Assembly: GCF_000243415.2 (NCBI RefSeq)
Contig: NZ_KI912270.1
Span: forward strand, 3,596,001 to 3,660,000
From: Mycolicibacterium tusciae JS617
GTDB taxonomy: Bacteria; Actinomycetota; Actinomycetes; Mycobacteriales; Mycobacteriaceae
DNA: 64,000 nucleotides
Direction of reading: 5' to 3'
A program made the position numbers and the translations under genes. This document shows, in pieces, positions 1-8,294 of this stretch (the first letter of the stretch is position 1; the number at the start of each line of letters is the position of its first letter). The notes beneath the pieces are model-generated. The model had not been told where the DNA came from. It worked only from the letters and a program-made list of their open reading frames with translations, and searched no databases.

Positions 1-609
1 GAACTCGCCGCCCCGCTTACCCTCCGCGCGTGCGAAGTTCCCCAGGAAGTACTCGTACACCTCACCCATCAGGTCGCGCGCCCGGCCGTCGCCTTGGCGA
101 CTGAACCGCGCACTGTTGAACAAGTCGAGCAGTTCGCCAAGTCGGCGTTGGTCGATGTTGTCCTTGTTGTACAACCGCGGCAGCGTGGCCTGCAGCGTGG
201 GGTTGGCCTTCATCACGGCGTCCATCGCCTCGTCGATGAGCTGGCCGACGTTCTTGGCCGGTTCCCCGCCGACGGCCGGGCGCCCCTTCGCGTTCTCCGC
301 CAGGAACTTCCATCGTGCCTCCGGCGGCACGACGAAGACGCCGTAGCCCTGATACTCCTCAGGATCCTCGATCAGGTCCTCGATCTGGCCCTCGTCGAGA
401 CCGTCCCCCTGGAGCTCGGCGCGGATCGCGGCGCGGCGCTCGTCGTAGGCGTCTGAGACGTACTTCAGGAAGACCAGGCCAAGGATGACGTCCTTGTACT
501 GATTCGCCGACAAGGACCCGCGTAGCTTGTCGGCGGCCTTCCACAACGTGTCCTTGAGCTCCTTCATCGTCGAAGGCGCCTGCGGTTCGAGCTTCTTCCT
601 CGGTGGCAT
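1..609 (-). CDS. hsdM: Type I restriction-modification DNA methylase subunit, N-terminal part (cut by window edge)
   Basis: This frame is open from an ATG at 609 to the window edge (203 codons) with no stop, so only the N-terminal part is present. The translation begins MPPRKKLEPQ and contains the segment TLWKAADKLRGSLSANQYKD followed by VILGLVFLKYVSDAYDERR. That is the signature of the HsdM N-terminal helical domain, which packs against the specificity subunit. The segment LLDLFNSARF...DLMGEVYEYFLGNFA near the edge is the lead-in to the N6-adenine methylase domain. The SAM motif and NPPF catalytic motif would lie outside the window. HsdM modifies adenine at the type I target with HsdS and HsdR. 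The gene starts 11 bp downstream of the stop of the 621-2489 gene on the same strand, so both are probably one operon. hsdS and hsdR are presumably beyond the edge. Confidence 0.93.
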   Translation of the reverse strand, partial: MPPRKKLEPQAPSTMKELKDTLWKAADKLRGSLSANQYKDVILGLVFLKYVSDAYDERRAAIRAELQGDGLDEGQIEDLIEDPEEYQGYGVFVVPPEARWKFLAENAKGRPAVGGEPAKNVGQLIDEAMDAVMKANPTLQATLPRLYNKDNIDQRRLGELLDLFNSARFSRQGDGRARDLMGEVYEYFLGNFARAEGKRGGEF

Positions 610-620
610 CGATGCCCTCT

Positions 621-2489
621 CTATCGTGGCGCCGCGGCGACGCCGGGCGTGGTCGGCTGCGCGTCGAGCGTCAGGGCACCCGCGGCCACCCCGTCGATCA
701 ACGCCTTCTTCAAGTCCTTGGCGGCCTCGGCACGTCGCAGCGCTTCGGCTTCGTACCGTTCGACGTCATCGAGCGCGACCTCCAACCGTCCGGACTCCTC
801 GCGCGTCATCACGGGCACGCTCCAGGTATGCCATTCGGAGCCGGCCGCGCTCGCGTCGTTGATGACGGTGGCCAACAGACGCGGCCCGAAATCTGCAGTA
901 GCGGTGAGCCGTAGCACTCGCGCTGGCGACGCGACCATCGCTCCGCCCTCGGCGTCGACCCACGCGCGGGGTTGAGGCTTCTCCACAAAGACGACGTCGC
1001 CCGGGTCGGTGCGCACCGCGCGCGGGTACCATCGTTCGGCATCGAACGGGTCCAGGACGATGTCGCCGGCGACCTCGATCGGCAGCACCCGCACGGTCCC
1101 GTCCGGCGATGCATGTACGGGATCGATCCGGCGGCCCCGCATCACAACCACGTGCTTCTGGTCGTGCAGTTCACCAAGTGAACGGCTGCGCAGACGAACC
1201 CGACCCGGCGAAGTGTCCACCAGGACGTCCAAAGGCTCCAGCAGTGCGGTCGTCGTCAGCGTCGCCGAATGCACTCGGTGCAGGTGACCTGCCGGATCTG
1301 AGGAACGCAGCACCGCTGCCTGGACTCCTCGCGGCACGACAGGTCCCGACGCCAGGACACTGGCCAGCTCGATCCGGCGCATGTACCGATACGCCCGGCC
1401 CTCGCTCTGCGACAGCGCGCCCGCAACATCGGCGGCCAGATCGCGGAGCTCGGGCGGGCCAGCGGCGGCGAGGTCGGCCACCCAGGGGCGTTGCGCCTCT
1501 GCCCCACCCAGGCACACCCACACCGCCAGGTTCTGGCGGTGGGCCTCCCGCCACATCCCGCGCGGAAGTCGAATCGCCGCAACGACATTACCGACGCGCA
1601 GTACGTCGGCCCGACGGCCCTGCAGCTCGCCCGCCAGTGTGTCGGTGAGCGCCGCTGCCGGCCCGACGAGCACTGCGGCGTCACCGGGTTCCAGCCGGAC
1701 CACCAGGTCGTCGGCGCGGTCGAGCACGTCGGCGTGGGCGAGTCCGATCGCCGAGGCGAACTCGGCGGCGCGGCTTCGGCGATCGCCGATGCCGACGCCC
1801 ATGACGATGCCGCGCCTCAACACCGCCCGGTCAGCCGACACGAGCGACAGCCCTGATGCCGCCGCCACCTCCAGCGACACCGAGGTGCCGTCGGTGCGCA
1901 ACCCGAGGCCGTCGGAGCCCATGAACACCACACACGCGGCGGTGACGTCGCTCAAGAGCTTCACCGCGTCCGCGGTGAGTTCACGCTGCGCCAGCTCGCG
2001 CTTGAGCCGACCCCGCTCGGCGCGCACCAACGCGTCGGACGGCCCGTATGACGCTGCCACCAGATCGTCGATGTACGTCAGCGCTGCGGCATCGGGCTGA
2101 TGAGTTCGGACCTCCCGCAACAGCAAGGCGTCGTCCGGATCGAACTCGGCGGCCAGGTGTGTCCTTTCGGCCGAGGTGGTGGTTCCGAGTTCGGCGCCCG
2201 TCAGCACGTGCCACGCCAGCAGGGTGACGACGTCCTCCAAGTCGACACCATCGGGCGCGGCGATGGCGAGCGCGTCGAGTTCGGCATCCGGGTTTTTGCC
2301 GCGGCGCGTTCGCCGCAGCCAGTCGACCACGTCGGCCGGCGCGAAACGTTCCGCGCCGTTGATGACGCCGACTGGGTCGGGAAACGGCATTGACACGCCC
2401 CGGACGCGGGGCCGCTTTCGCCACATGCTGACGACTGGGCGACGTACCTTGGCCAGGTCGGCCACGTCCTGCAACGTCATCGTGCTCAT
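621..2489 (-). CDS. Helix-turn-helix protein with a degenerate N6-DNA-methylase-like core, restriction-associated
   Basis: A 622-residue protein. The start was set at the ATG at 2489 because a GGGGCGAGG ribosome-binding sequence lies 5 nt upstream; a GTG at 2495 is too close to it. Residues 1-60 (TLQDVADLAKVRRPVVSMW...PFPDP...ERFAPADVVDWL) are a DNA-binding helix-turn-helix of the MerR/AlpA type. The middle of the protein (VVRLEPGDAAVLVGPAAALT...RADVLRVGNVVAAIRLPRGM...NLAVWVCLGG) resembles the C-terminal half of N6-adenine methylases, where such phrases follow the catalytic loop. I cannot find the expected NPPF/Y motif, so it is probably not an active methylase. It lies 11 bp upstream of hsdM and is divergent from the 2658 gene. 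A role as regulator or specificity accessory of the type I system is inference. Confidence 0.7.
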   Translation of the reverse strand: MSTMTLQDVADLAKVRRPVVSMWRKRPRVRGVSMPFPDPVGVINGAERFAPADVVDWLRRTRRGKNPDAELDALAIAAPDGVDLEDVVTLLAWHVLTGAELGTTTSAERTHLAAEFDPDDALLLREVRTHQPDAAALTYIDDLVAASYGPSDALVRAERGRLKRELAQRELTADAVKLLSDVTAACVVFMGSDGLGLRTDGTSVSLEVAAASGLSLVSADRAVLRRGIVMGVGIGDRRSRAAEFASAIGLAHADVLDRADDLVVRLEPGDAAVLVGPAAALTDTLAGELQGRRADVLRVGNVVAAIRLPRGMWREAHRQNLAVWVCLGGAEAQRPWVADLAAAGPPELRDLAADVAGALSQSEGRAYRYMRRIELASVLASGPVVPRGVQAAVLRSSDPAGHLHRVHSATLTTTALLEPLDVLVDTSPGRVRLRSRSLGELHDQKHVVVMRGRRIDPVHASPDGTVRVLPIEVAGDIVLDPFDAERWYPRAVRTDPGDVVFVEKPQPRAWVDAEGGAMVASPARVLRLTATADFGPRLLATVINDASAAGSEWHTWSVPVMTREESGRLEVALDDVERYEAEALRRAEAAKDLKKALIDGVAAGALTLDAQPTTPGVAAAPR

Positions 2490-2537
2490 GGCCACCTCGC
2501 CCCTTGTCGCTCACGAATGTAGACGAGCGCTGCATTT

Positions 2538-2572
2538 TTGACAACGAGTCAACTGATAAGTGTCCTTATCAG
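2538..2572. promoter_or_regulatory. Operator-like palindrome and promoter elements between divergent restriction-associated genes
   Basis: The sequence CTGATAAGTGTCCTTATCAG at 2553-2572 is a perfect inverted repeat with 8-bp arms and a 4-bp spacer. It sits in the 168-bp divergent gap between the helix-turn-helix protein and the coiled-coil protein. A TTGACA hexamer at 2538-2543 lies just to its left, so a repressor bound here would block a rightward promoter. The palindrome is AT-rich against a GC-rich background, which makes chance less likely. The obvious candidate binder is the helix-turn-helix protein encoded next to it. This is an inference from position. Confidence 0.55.
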
Positions 2573-2657
2573 ACAATTTTTTGCCAGTCGGGCGGCGATG
2601 CCTGAATCTCGATGTGAAGCACCGCACACTGCGGTCACGAACCCGAGGGGAATGCAC

Positions 2658-4073
2658 ATGACCACACAACAACGCGCCCACCTAGGAAGCGACGACGCCA
2701 CCATCGTTATCGAGCACCTGACTGTCCGCGACAAGGATGTCGTCCGCGAAGCTCAGCGCTGGACCACCGGAGAGCGCGGCGACATCGTCGACGACCCGGC
2801 AGTGCTTGCCGAAGCAGACCTGTCCGACTTCGTCGTCGAGGCCGTGAAGATTGGCGCCCACGCACTGTCTGCCACCGGCCAGTCCCAGGACTCCCGTGCG
2901 CTGGAACGCCTACTCAAGGACGTCGGCGAGAAGGCCACCGCCTCCACCACCCAGGCCGCCGAACTCACCGCGCGCACCGTTAAGGACGCGACGAACACCA
3001 TGACGAAGGCCGCCGAGCACGCTAAGAAGGCGATCGTCGAGGCCGACGAGACGAGCCGCCGCGAGTTCACCAAGTCCGTCGCCACCGCCAAAACCGAACT
3101 GAACGACGAGGTCCGTCGCATCTTCGCCGGTGAGCACCCCGAGCTGGTAGAGCGGCTCCAACCTCTGCTCGACAAGTTCGGGACGGACCTCGACGCCAAG
3201 AGCACGGCGAGCATCAAGGAAGTGCTGGAGAAGGCCGTAAAGCAGTTCGACCCCAGCGACCCGACCTCGCCGATGGCGAAGCAAAGCGCCGCGCTCGGCG
3301 CGCGCCAGGAGCAGCTGACCGAGCTCATCGACAAGCACCACGACGTGATCGTCCAGAAGATCGAGGACATCAGCACCGCCCTCAAGGTGCAGGACGCCCG
3401 GACCAAGCTCGCCAAGGTCACGCCGATCAAGGGCGACACCTTCGAGAACCAGGTCAACCTGGTGCTCGCCGACATCGCCACGGGGTTGGGCGACGAGTAC
3501 ACCGATACCCGCAACAGCGCCGGCGCCATTCATCGCTGCAAGAAGGGCGACGGGGTGCTCGCCATCAACGACGACGCCACTCGCGTGGTGATCGAGATGA
3601 CGGACTCGGGCCGTGAGGGGTGGTCTGAGTACCTGAGCGAGGCCGAGCGCAACCGCCGAGCGGCGGCGGCGCTCGGCCTCGTGCGAACCGTCGAACAGAA
3701 TGGCGGACAGGCAATCCGTGTGCTCGGGACCCGGCGCGTCGTACTCGCCTTCGACCCCGAAGCCGACGATCCCGGCCTGCTGCGGACGGCGGTCCTACTG
3801 CTGCGGACCGTTGCGCTGGCAACGGTGACTCGGCGCGGTGCCGATCACATCGCCACCGCCGAAGAGAAAATCGCCGAGGCCGTCGCCCAGCTGGGGACGC
3901 TCGACGACGTCAAGAAGACCGCGGGGTCCATTCAGAAGAACGCGATCAAGATCGACACCGCCTGCACCGGAATCAATTCCGGCATTCAACGGCTGCTGGC
4001 CGACGCCCTGGCCGCGCTTACGGAGGCGGCCACCGATGCGCCGGCGGATCCATCGTCGGGCGCGGTGGCGTGA
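2658..4073 (+). CDS. Long coiled-coil protein with RmuC/PD-(D/E)XK-like C-terminal core
   Basis: A 471-residue protein. The start was placed at the ATG at 2658 because the GAGGGG at 2645-2650 is 7 nt upstream; the ATG at 2652 is too close and the frame further upstream is non-coding. Residues 60-260 are alanine-, lysine- and glutamate-rich and read as long helical coiled coil. After residue 260 comes a compact domain: GDTFENQVNLVLADIA, then KKGDGVLAIN, then RVVIEMTDSGREGW, then EAERNRRAAAALGLVR. The order G-x-x-(F/W)E, GD near a beta strand, VVIE and a following long helix matches the nuclease-like core of RmuC proteins. Here the usual D/E-x-K reads E-M-T. The protein ends with another helical stretch. 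It is divergent from the hsdM operon and shares its palindrome. Function unknown; a restriction or DNA-maintenance accessory role is plausible. Confidence 0.72.
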   Translation: MTTQQRAHLGSDDATIVIEHLTVRDKDVVREAQRWTTGERGDIVDDPAVLAEADLSDFVVEAVKIGAHALSATGQSQDSRALERLLKDVGEKATASTTQAAELTARTVKDATNTMTKAAEHAKKAIVEADETSRREFTKSVATAKTELNDEVRRIFAGEHPELVERLQPLLDKFGTDLDAKSTASIKEVLEKAVKQFDPSDPTSPMAKQSAALGARQEQLTELIDKHHDVIVQKIEDISTALKVQDARTKLAKVTPIKGDTFENQVNLVLADIATGLGDEYTDTRNSAGAIHRCKKGDGVLAINDDATRVVIEMTDSGREGWSEYLSEAERNRRAAAALGLVRTVEQNGGQAIRVLGTRRVVLAFDPEADDPGLLRTAVLLLRTVALATVTRRGADHIATAEEKIAEAVAQLGTLDDVKKTAGSIQKNAIKIDTACTGINSGIQRLLADALAALTEAATDAPADPSSGAVA

Positions 4074-4126
4074 CCGCCTCGCGAGCTTCGTTCAGACCCC
4101 CACCTCAACAACCCGGAGAGGCCGCC

Positions 4127-4585
4127 ATGACACGATCTGCCGCCGCGTTCCGCAATCGTCTGCGCGTCTTGATCGGCGCGACCGCAGTCGCGGCGATCTC
4201 AGGCTGCACGCCGATCGACACCACACGTCAACAGACCGGCCACACTCCGTCGTGGTCAGCCACCTCGACGGCGACACCCGCACCGACGGTCGCGCCGCCC
4301 ACGCCCGGCGACTTCGTCGTCGGCGTCATCGTCACCGAGCAGAAGTGCTTCGGGTCGGCGGGGTGCAACTACCTGTACACCGACAACCCGCAGTACGTCA
4401 GTGCCAACCCGCTGCCGCCGAAGACCACCGTGATCTTCACCGTCGCGGGCGGTGAGCAGGATCAGGTCGGCAACTTCACCATCGACGCCGACGGCATGGC
4501 CACGTTCGACCGCGAGGCCTCGATTTCCGGACCCGAGGGCGCCGAACTGCGGACCACGGTCACGCAGGTGATTCACGGCCGCTGA
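4127..4585 (+). CDS. Small lipoprotein, unknown function
   Basis: A 152-residue protein starting at the ATG at 4127, preceded by GGAGAG at 4115-4120. The N terminus is a lipoprotein signal: RNRLR basic region, hydrophobic VLIGATAVAAI and lipobox ISGC, so the mature protein would begin at Cys around residue 25 and be anchored outside the membrane. A Thr/Pro/Ala-rich linker follows (SWSATSTATPAPTVAPPTPG). The folded part, about 90 residues, contains two cysteines close together (EQKCFGSAGC) that may form a disulphide, and strands such as TTVIFTVAGGE and VGNFTIDADG. I do not recognise a named family. It starts 53 bp after the coiled-coil gene and may be co-transcribed with it, but its composition is that of ordinary mycobacterial lipoproteins. 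Confidence 0.82.
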   Translation: MTRSAAAFRNRLRVLIGATAVAAISGCTPIDTTRQQTGHTPSWSATSTATPAPTVAPPTPGDFVVGVIVTEQKCFGSAGCNYLYTDNPQYVSANPLPPKTTVIFTVAGGEQDQVGNFTIDADGMATFDREASISGPEGAELRTTVTQVIHGR

Positions 4586-4612
4586 CCGTGAGGGCACCGC
4601 CGCTTAGTCGGC

Positions 4613-5653
4613 TCAGCCGGCGGCGGTTACCGACCGGCCCGCACTGTGCAGGTCCCGGCACGCCTCGATGACGCGTTCGGCCATCGACGCTTCGGCCTTC
4701 TTCAGATAGCTGCGCGGGTCGTAAACCTTCTTGTTGCCGACCTCGCCGTCGACCTTGAGCACGCCGTCGTAGTTGGCGAACATGTGCCCCGCGAGCGGGC
4801 GGGTGAACGCGTATTGCGTATCGGTATCGACATTCATCTTCACGACGCCATAGCGCAGCGAGTCCTCGATCTCGGACTTCAGCGACCCGGACCCGCCGTG
4901 GAAGACGAAGTCGAAAGGCTTTGCCTCGCTGGATAACCCGAGCTTAGCGGCAGCCACCTTCTGACCCTCGTCCAGGATGTCGGGGCGCAGCTTGACGTTG
5001 CCCGGCTTGTAGACACCGTGCACATTGCCGAACGTCGCTGCCAACAGGTACTTGCCGTGCTCGCCCGCCCCCAACGCCTCGATGGTCTTCTCGAAGTCCT
5101 CGGGGGTCGTATAGAGCTTGTCGTTGATCTCGGCCTCAACGCCGTCTTCCTCGCCGCCGACCACACCGATCTCGATCTCGAGGATGATCTTGGCCGCCGC
5201 AGCCTCCTTGAGCAGCTCGCGCGCGATGTCGAGGTTCTCGTCGATCGGCACCGCCGAGCCGTCCCACATATGCGACTGGAACAGCGGGTTACCGCCGCCG
5301 GCCACGCGTTTCTGGGAGATCGCGAGCAGCGGCCGCACGTAGCTGTCCAGCTTGTCCTTCGGACAGTGGTCGGTGTGCAGTGCCACTGTGATCGGATACT
5401 TCTCGGCGATGATGTGGGTGAACTCGGCGAGCGCAACCGCGCCGGTCACCATGTCCTTCACACCCAGACCGGACGCGAATTCGGCTCCGCCGGTGGAGAA
5501 TTGGATGATGCCGTCGCTGCCCGCGTCGGCGAAACCCTTGATGGCCGCGTTGACCGATTCCGAGCCCACGCAGTTGATGGCCGGGAACGCGAAGGAGTCT
5601 TCTTTGGCCCGGTTCAGCATCTCCGCGTAGACCTCGGGCGTTGCGACGGGCAT
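4613..5653 (-). CDS. fba: Class II fructose-1,6-bisphosphate aldolase
   Basis: A 346-residue zinc-dependent aldolase, the usual length for mycobacterial Fba. It cleaves fructose-1,6-bisphosphate to dihydroxyacetone phosphate and glyceraldehyde-3-phosphate in glycolysis and runs in reverse in gluconeogenesis. Visible motifs are the zinc/catalytic segment VALHTDHCPKDKLD, the EIEIGVVGGEEDG segment, the zinc histidines in TFGNVHGVYKPG and FVFHGGSGS, and the substrate loop VVKMNVDTDTQYAFTRP. The start is the ATG at 5653, preceded by GAGAGGAA. It is the orthologue of Rv0363c, which is the only aldolase and is essential in M. tuberculosis. A zinc alcohol dehydrogenase gene ends 57 bp upstream on the same strand, so read-through is possible, but the gap is long enough for its own promoter. 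Confidence 0.97.
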   Translation of the reverse strand: MPVATPEVYAEMLNRAKEDSFAFPAINCVGSESVNAAIKGFADAGSDGIIQFSTGGAEFASGLGVKDMVTGAVALAEFTHIIAEKYPITVALHTDHCPKDKLDSYVRPLLAISQKRVAGGGNPLFQSHMWDGSAVPIDENLDIARELLKEAAAAKIILEIEIGVVGGEEDGVEAEINDKLYTTPEDFEKTIEALGAGEHGKYLLAATFGNVHGVYKPGNVKLRPDILDEGQKVAAAKLGLSSEAKPFDFVFHGGSGSLKSEIEDSLRYGVVKMNVDTDTQYAFTRPLAGHMFANYDGVLKVDGEVGNKKVYDPRSYLKKAEASMAERVIEACRDLHSAGRSVTAAG

Positions 5654-5710
5654 TAAGCGTTCCTCTCGGCGATTCGTACGTACTGCGATTCTGTCAGCGA
5701 CGCCATGACC

Positions 5711-6724
5711 TCACACGGTCAAGACGCCCCGGTAGCGCGCCCGCCCCTGTTGCACGGCGGCATACGCCTCGGCGGCCTCGTCCAGCGGACGCTCCTCGAC
5801 CCAGGCGCGCACACCGGACTGACACGCGAACTGCATCGTCTCCTCGACATCGCGCGACGTGCCCGAAGGGTGTCCCGTCACGCGACGGCCGGCCAGGATC
5901 AGATCGGCCGGGCTGATCGGCAGCGGATCGGCTGTGACGCCGACGACCACGAGTTCGCCTTCTGGACCGAGTCCGCCGACCGTCTGACCTATAGCGGCAG
6001 AGTTGGCGGCCGTCGCGAGCACCACGGTCGCACCGCCGAGCGCCTGCAACGCTTCTGCGACGTCCTCGGCCGTCGAGTCGATGTAGTGGTGCGCGCCGAG
6101 CTGTTTGGCGTCCTCACCCTTGGCCGCGCCACGCGCGATCGCCACCGTCTCGAAGCCCATCGCCCGTGCCCATTGGACACCGAGATGGCCGAGCCCACCG
6201 ATTCCGAGAACGGCTACGAGGTCGCCCGCAACGGCGTCCGTCCGCCGAAGCGCGTTGTAGGTCGTCACACCTGCGCAGCCCATCGGGCCTGCTTCGGCGA
6301 AGCTCAGGTCTCCGGGAATGCGGGCCAACGCGGCAGTGGGCGCCACCATCGACTCGGCGTATCCGCCGGGATAGGCCAGGCTCGGCACCTGGCCGCGGAT
6401 GCACTGCATGAACTTGCCCTTGCGGCACGGCACGCACTCGTTGCAGTTGCCACCGAACCAGCCGACGACGACCCGCTCGCCTGTGGTGAAGTCGTCCACG
6501 TCGTCGCCGAGTTCGACGATCGTCCCGGCTAGCTCGTGGCCCGGCGTGATGGGCCACGGTGCGTCCGGGAATGCGCCGCTGAGGATTCCCTGGTCGGTGC
6601 CGCACACCCCGCAGGCCGCCACCGCGATGCGCACGTGGCCGGGCGGCGGGGACGTGGTCTCGACGTCTTCAAGGGTCAACGCGGCGCCTGGGGCAGCGAC
6701 CTGAATGGCCTTGTGGGTGGGCAT
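5711..6724 (-). CDS. Zinc-dependent alcohol dehydrogenase (medium-chain family)
   Basis: A 337-residue medium-chain dehydrogenase. The ATG at 6724 gives the normal family N terminus (MPTHKAIQVAAPG); the frame runs further upstream but that part lacks coding character and overlaps the divergent DedA gene. Catalytic zinc ligands are in ACGVCGTDQG and the glutamate motif PGHELAG. The structural zinc site is the four-cysteine run CNECVPCRKGKFMQC. The Rossmann glycine motif is VLGIGGLGHLG. The protein should oxidise an alcohol or reduce an aldehyde with NAD(P); the substrate cannot be told from sequence. A TAGGGT hexamer on the minus strand at 6730-6735 lies 5 nt from the start codon, so a leaderless transcript is possible. 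Confidence 0.92.
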   Translation of the reverse strand: MPTHKAIQVAAPGAALTLEDVETTSPPPGHVRIAVAACGVCGTDQGILSGAFPDAPWPITPGHELAGTIVELGDDVDDFTTGERVVVGWFGGNCNECVPCRKGKFMQCIRGQVPSLAYPGGYAESMVAPTAALARIPGDLSFAEAGPMGCAGVTTYNALRRTDAVAGDLVAVLGIGGLGHLGVQWARAMGFETVAIARGAAKGEDAKQLGAHHYIDSTAEDVAEALQALGGATVVLATAANSAAIGQTVGGLGPEGELVVVGVTADPLPISPADLILAGRRVTGHPSGTSRDVEETMQFACQSGVRAWVEERPLDEAAEAYAAVQQGRARYRGVLTV

Positions 6725-6787
6725 ACCCGACCCTATCGAGGTCACGACTGCTCCGCTCGGGAAAGCCGCCCGGTATCTTGGGGCCTT

Positions 6788-7486
6788 GTGACGACCTCGG
6801 CCCTGGCGGGCGCCAATCAGCTGGCGCTCATGCCGGACTTCCTCGATCCGATGACGTTGCTCGGGTACTTCGGCACCTGGGCGCTGGTGGGCCTGCTGGT
6901 GGTGATCTTCGTCGAGTCGGGGGTGCTGTTCCCGATCCTGCCCGGCGACTCGCTGCTGTTCGTGGCGGGCATGCTCGCCGCGGGAACAGCCGACCTGGCC
7001 GAGAAGGGCGGCGAGCCGGTCAACTTCCAGCTCTGGCAACTGCTGGTGTTTATCCCGATCGCCGCGGTACTCGGCGGGCAGGTCGGCTACTGGATCGGGC
7101 GCAACCTCGGGACGGCGATGTTCAAACCGGACGCCAAGATCCTGAAGCAGCGTTATCTCGACGAAGCCCACGCGTTCTTCGAACAGCGCGGCCCGTTCGC
7201 GATCGTCATAGCGCGGTTCGTGCCGGTCGTGCGGACACTGGCGCCGCTCACCGCCGGCGCCGCGCGGATGAGCTATCCGGTGTTCACGTTCTTCAACGTC
7301 CTCGGCGCCGTCGTCTGGGGCGTCGGGCTGACACTGCTGGGGTACTGGCTGGGCCGGTTCCAGATCATCCAGGATCTGCTCGAGCCGATCGTGATCGCGA
7401 TCGTGGTGGTGTCGGTCCTGCCGATGTTCATCGAGTGGTACCGGCGGAGGAAGGCGGCCAAGCGGGCGGCGGGCGAGACCGCCTAA
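6788..7486 (+). CDS. DedA-family membrane protein
   Basis: A 232-residue integral membrane protein starting on GTG at 6788. A TATCTT hexamer at 6774-6779 lies 8 nt before the GTG, consistent with a leaderless transcript. DedA/SNARE-associated features include FVESGVLFPILPGDSLLFVAG, GQVGYWIGRNLG and the signature segment FEQRGPFAIVIARFVPVVRTLAPLTAGAARM with its conserved arginines. DedA proteins are membrane transporters or scramblases for lipid carriers and affect envelope homeostasis; some are undecaprenyl-phosphate flippases. It occupies the position of Rv0364, next to fba. It converges with the following SDR gene, whose stop is only 10 bp away. Confidence 0.92.
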   Translation: MTTSALAGANQLALMPDFLDPMTLLGYFGTWALVGLLVVIFVESGVLFPILPGDSLLFVAGMLAAGTADLAEKGGEPVNFQLWQLLVFIPIAAVLGGQVGYWIGRNLGTAMFKPDAKILKQRYLDEAHAFFEQRGPFAIVIARFVPVVRTLAPLTAGAARMSYPVFTFFNVLGAVVWGVGLTLLGYWLGRFQIIQDLLEPIVIAIVVVSVLPMFIEWYRRRKAAKRAAGETA

Positions 7487-7496
7487 TGGGACTCGA

Positions 7497-8294
7497 TCAG
7501 CGACGCACGGCCAAACCTGACGCCCACGCCGTGAAATTGCGGGAGGGCGCGAACCGCATCGTGGTCCGCATCAGCTTGTTGACCACGCCCGGAATGCACG
7601 CCGGCTTGCCAGCCATCATCGCCGCATAACCGGCTCGCGCAACCGTTTCGGCGTCCATCATCATCGGCTCCAGCCGCCGGATGTCAGAAAGGCCCGCGGT
7701 GTCGAAGAACTCAGTTCGCGTCGGTCCCGGCGCCAGATGGGTGCAGGTAACGCCCGTGCCCTTGAGATCTTGCGCCAGACATTCGGAGAAGCTGACCACG
7801 AACGCCTTCGATGCCGCATAGCCGCACTCCACACCGTGCGGCACGACGTAGCCCGATATCGAGCTGACGTTCAGGATCTTTCCCGAGCCGCGAGCAACCA
7901 TGTCTCGCACACAGGCTTCCGTCAACTCGGCCAGCGAGGCCACATTGACTTGAACCATCCGTGCCAATTCGCCCGGCGGGTACTGCTGGAGCGGAATGCC
8001 GACGATACCGAACGCCGCGTTGTTGACCAGGTAGTCGATCGAGCCTTTGGCCACTACCTCGCCGTAGAGCTCCGCGGCTGAGCCCGGTGTCGCGAGATCT
8101 ACCGAGATCGTCTGTACACCAACGCCATAACGAGTTCGAAGGACACCCGCCAGCTCCTCGATCCGGGCGGCGCTGCGTGGTGATGATGTGATGGCCAGGT
8201 CAATACCATCCGCGGCGAAAAGATGGCTGAATTGCTCGCCAAGGCCAGAGGACGCCCCCGTCACGAGTGCACGACTGTTCGCGCGGCTGTTCAT
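7497..8294 (-). CDS. Short-chain dehydrogenase/reductase
   Basis: A 265-residue SDR. The start is the ATG at 8294, which overlaps the stop of the upstream nhaA-type gene in an ATGA arrangement and implies translational coupling; the frame continues upstream but only as a shadow. Cofactor motif TGASSGLG is at residues 12-19, NNAAFG follows in the middle, and the catalytic pair is SSISGYV and YAASK. Family members reduce or oxidise ketones and alcohols with NAD(P)H. Substrate is unknown. It is the third gene of a tightly coupled minus-strand run: GH76, NhaA fusion, SDR. Confidence 0.9.
   Translation of the reverse strand: MNSRANSRALVTGASSGLGEQFSHLFAADGIDLAITSSPRSAARIEELAGVLRTRYGVGVQTISVDLATPGSAAELYGEVVAKGSIDYLVNNAAFGIVGIPLQQYPPGELARMVQVNVASLAELTEACVRDMVARGSGKILNVSSISGYVVPHGVECGYAASKAFVVSFSECLAQDLKGTGVTCTHLAPGPTRTEFFDTAGLSDIRRLEPMMMDAETVARAGYAAMMAGKPACIPGVVNKLMRTTMRFAPSRNFTAWASGLAVRR

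Noticed and set aside
2538..2657. N-terminal extension of the coiled-coil protein from a TTG at 2538
   Set aside because: It would begin inside the TTGACA element, run through the palindrome and has no ribosome-binding sequence; the ATG at 2658 with GAGGGG is better.
6725..7171. 149-codon upstream extension of the alcohol dehydrogenase frame
   Set aside because: It lies antisense to dedA and is Arg/His/Gln-rich; the family N terminus starts at 6724.
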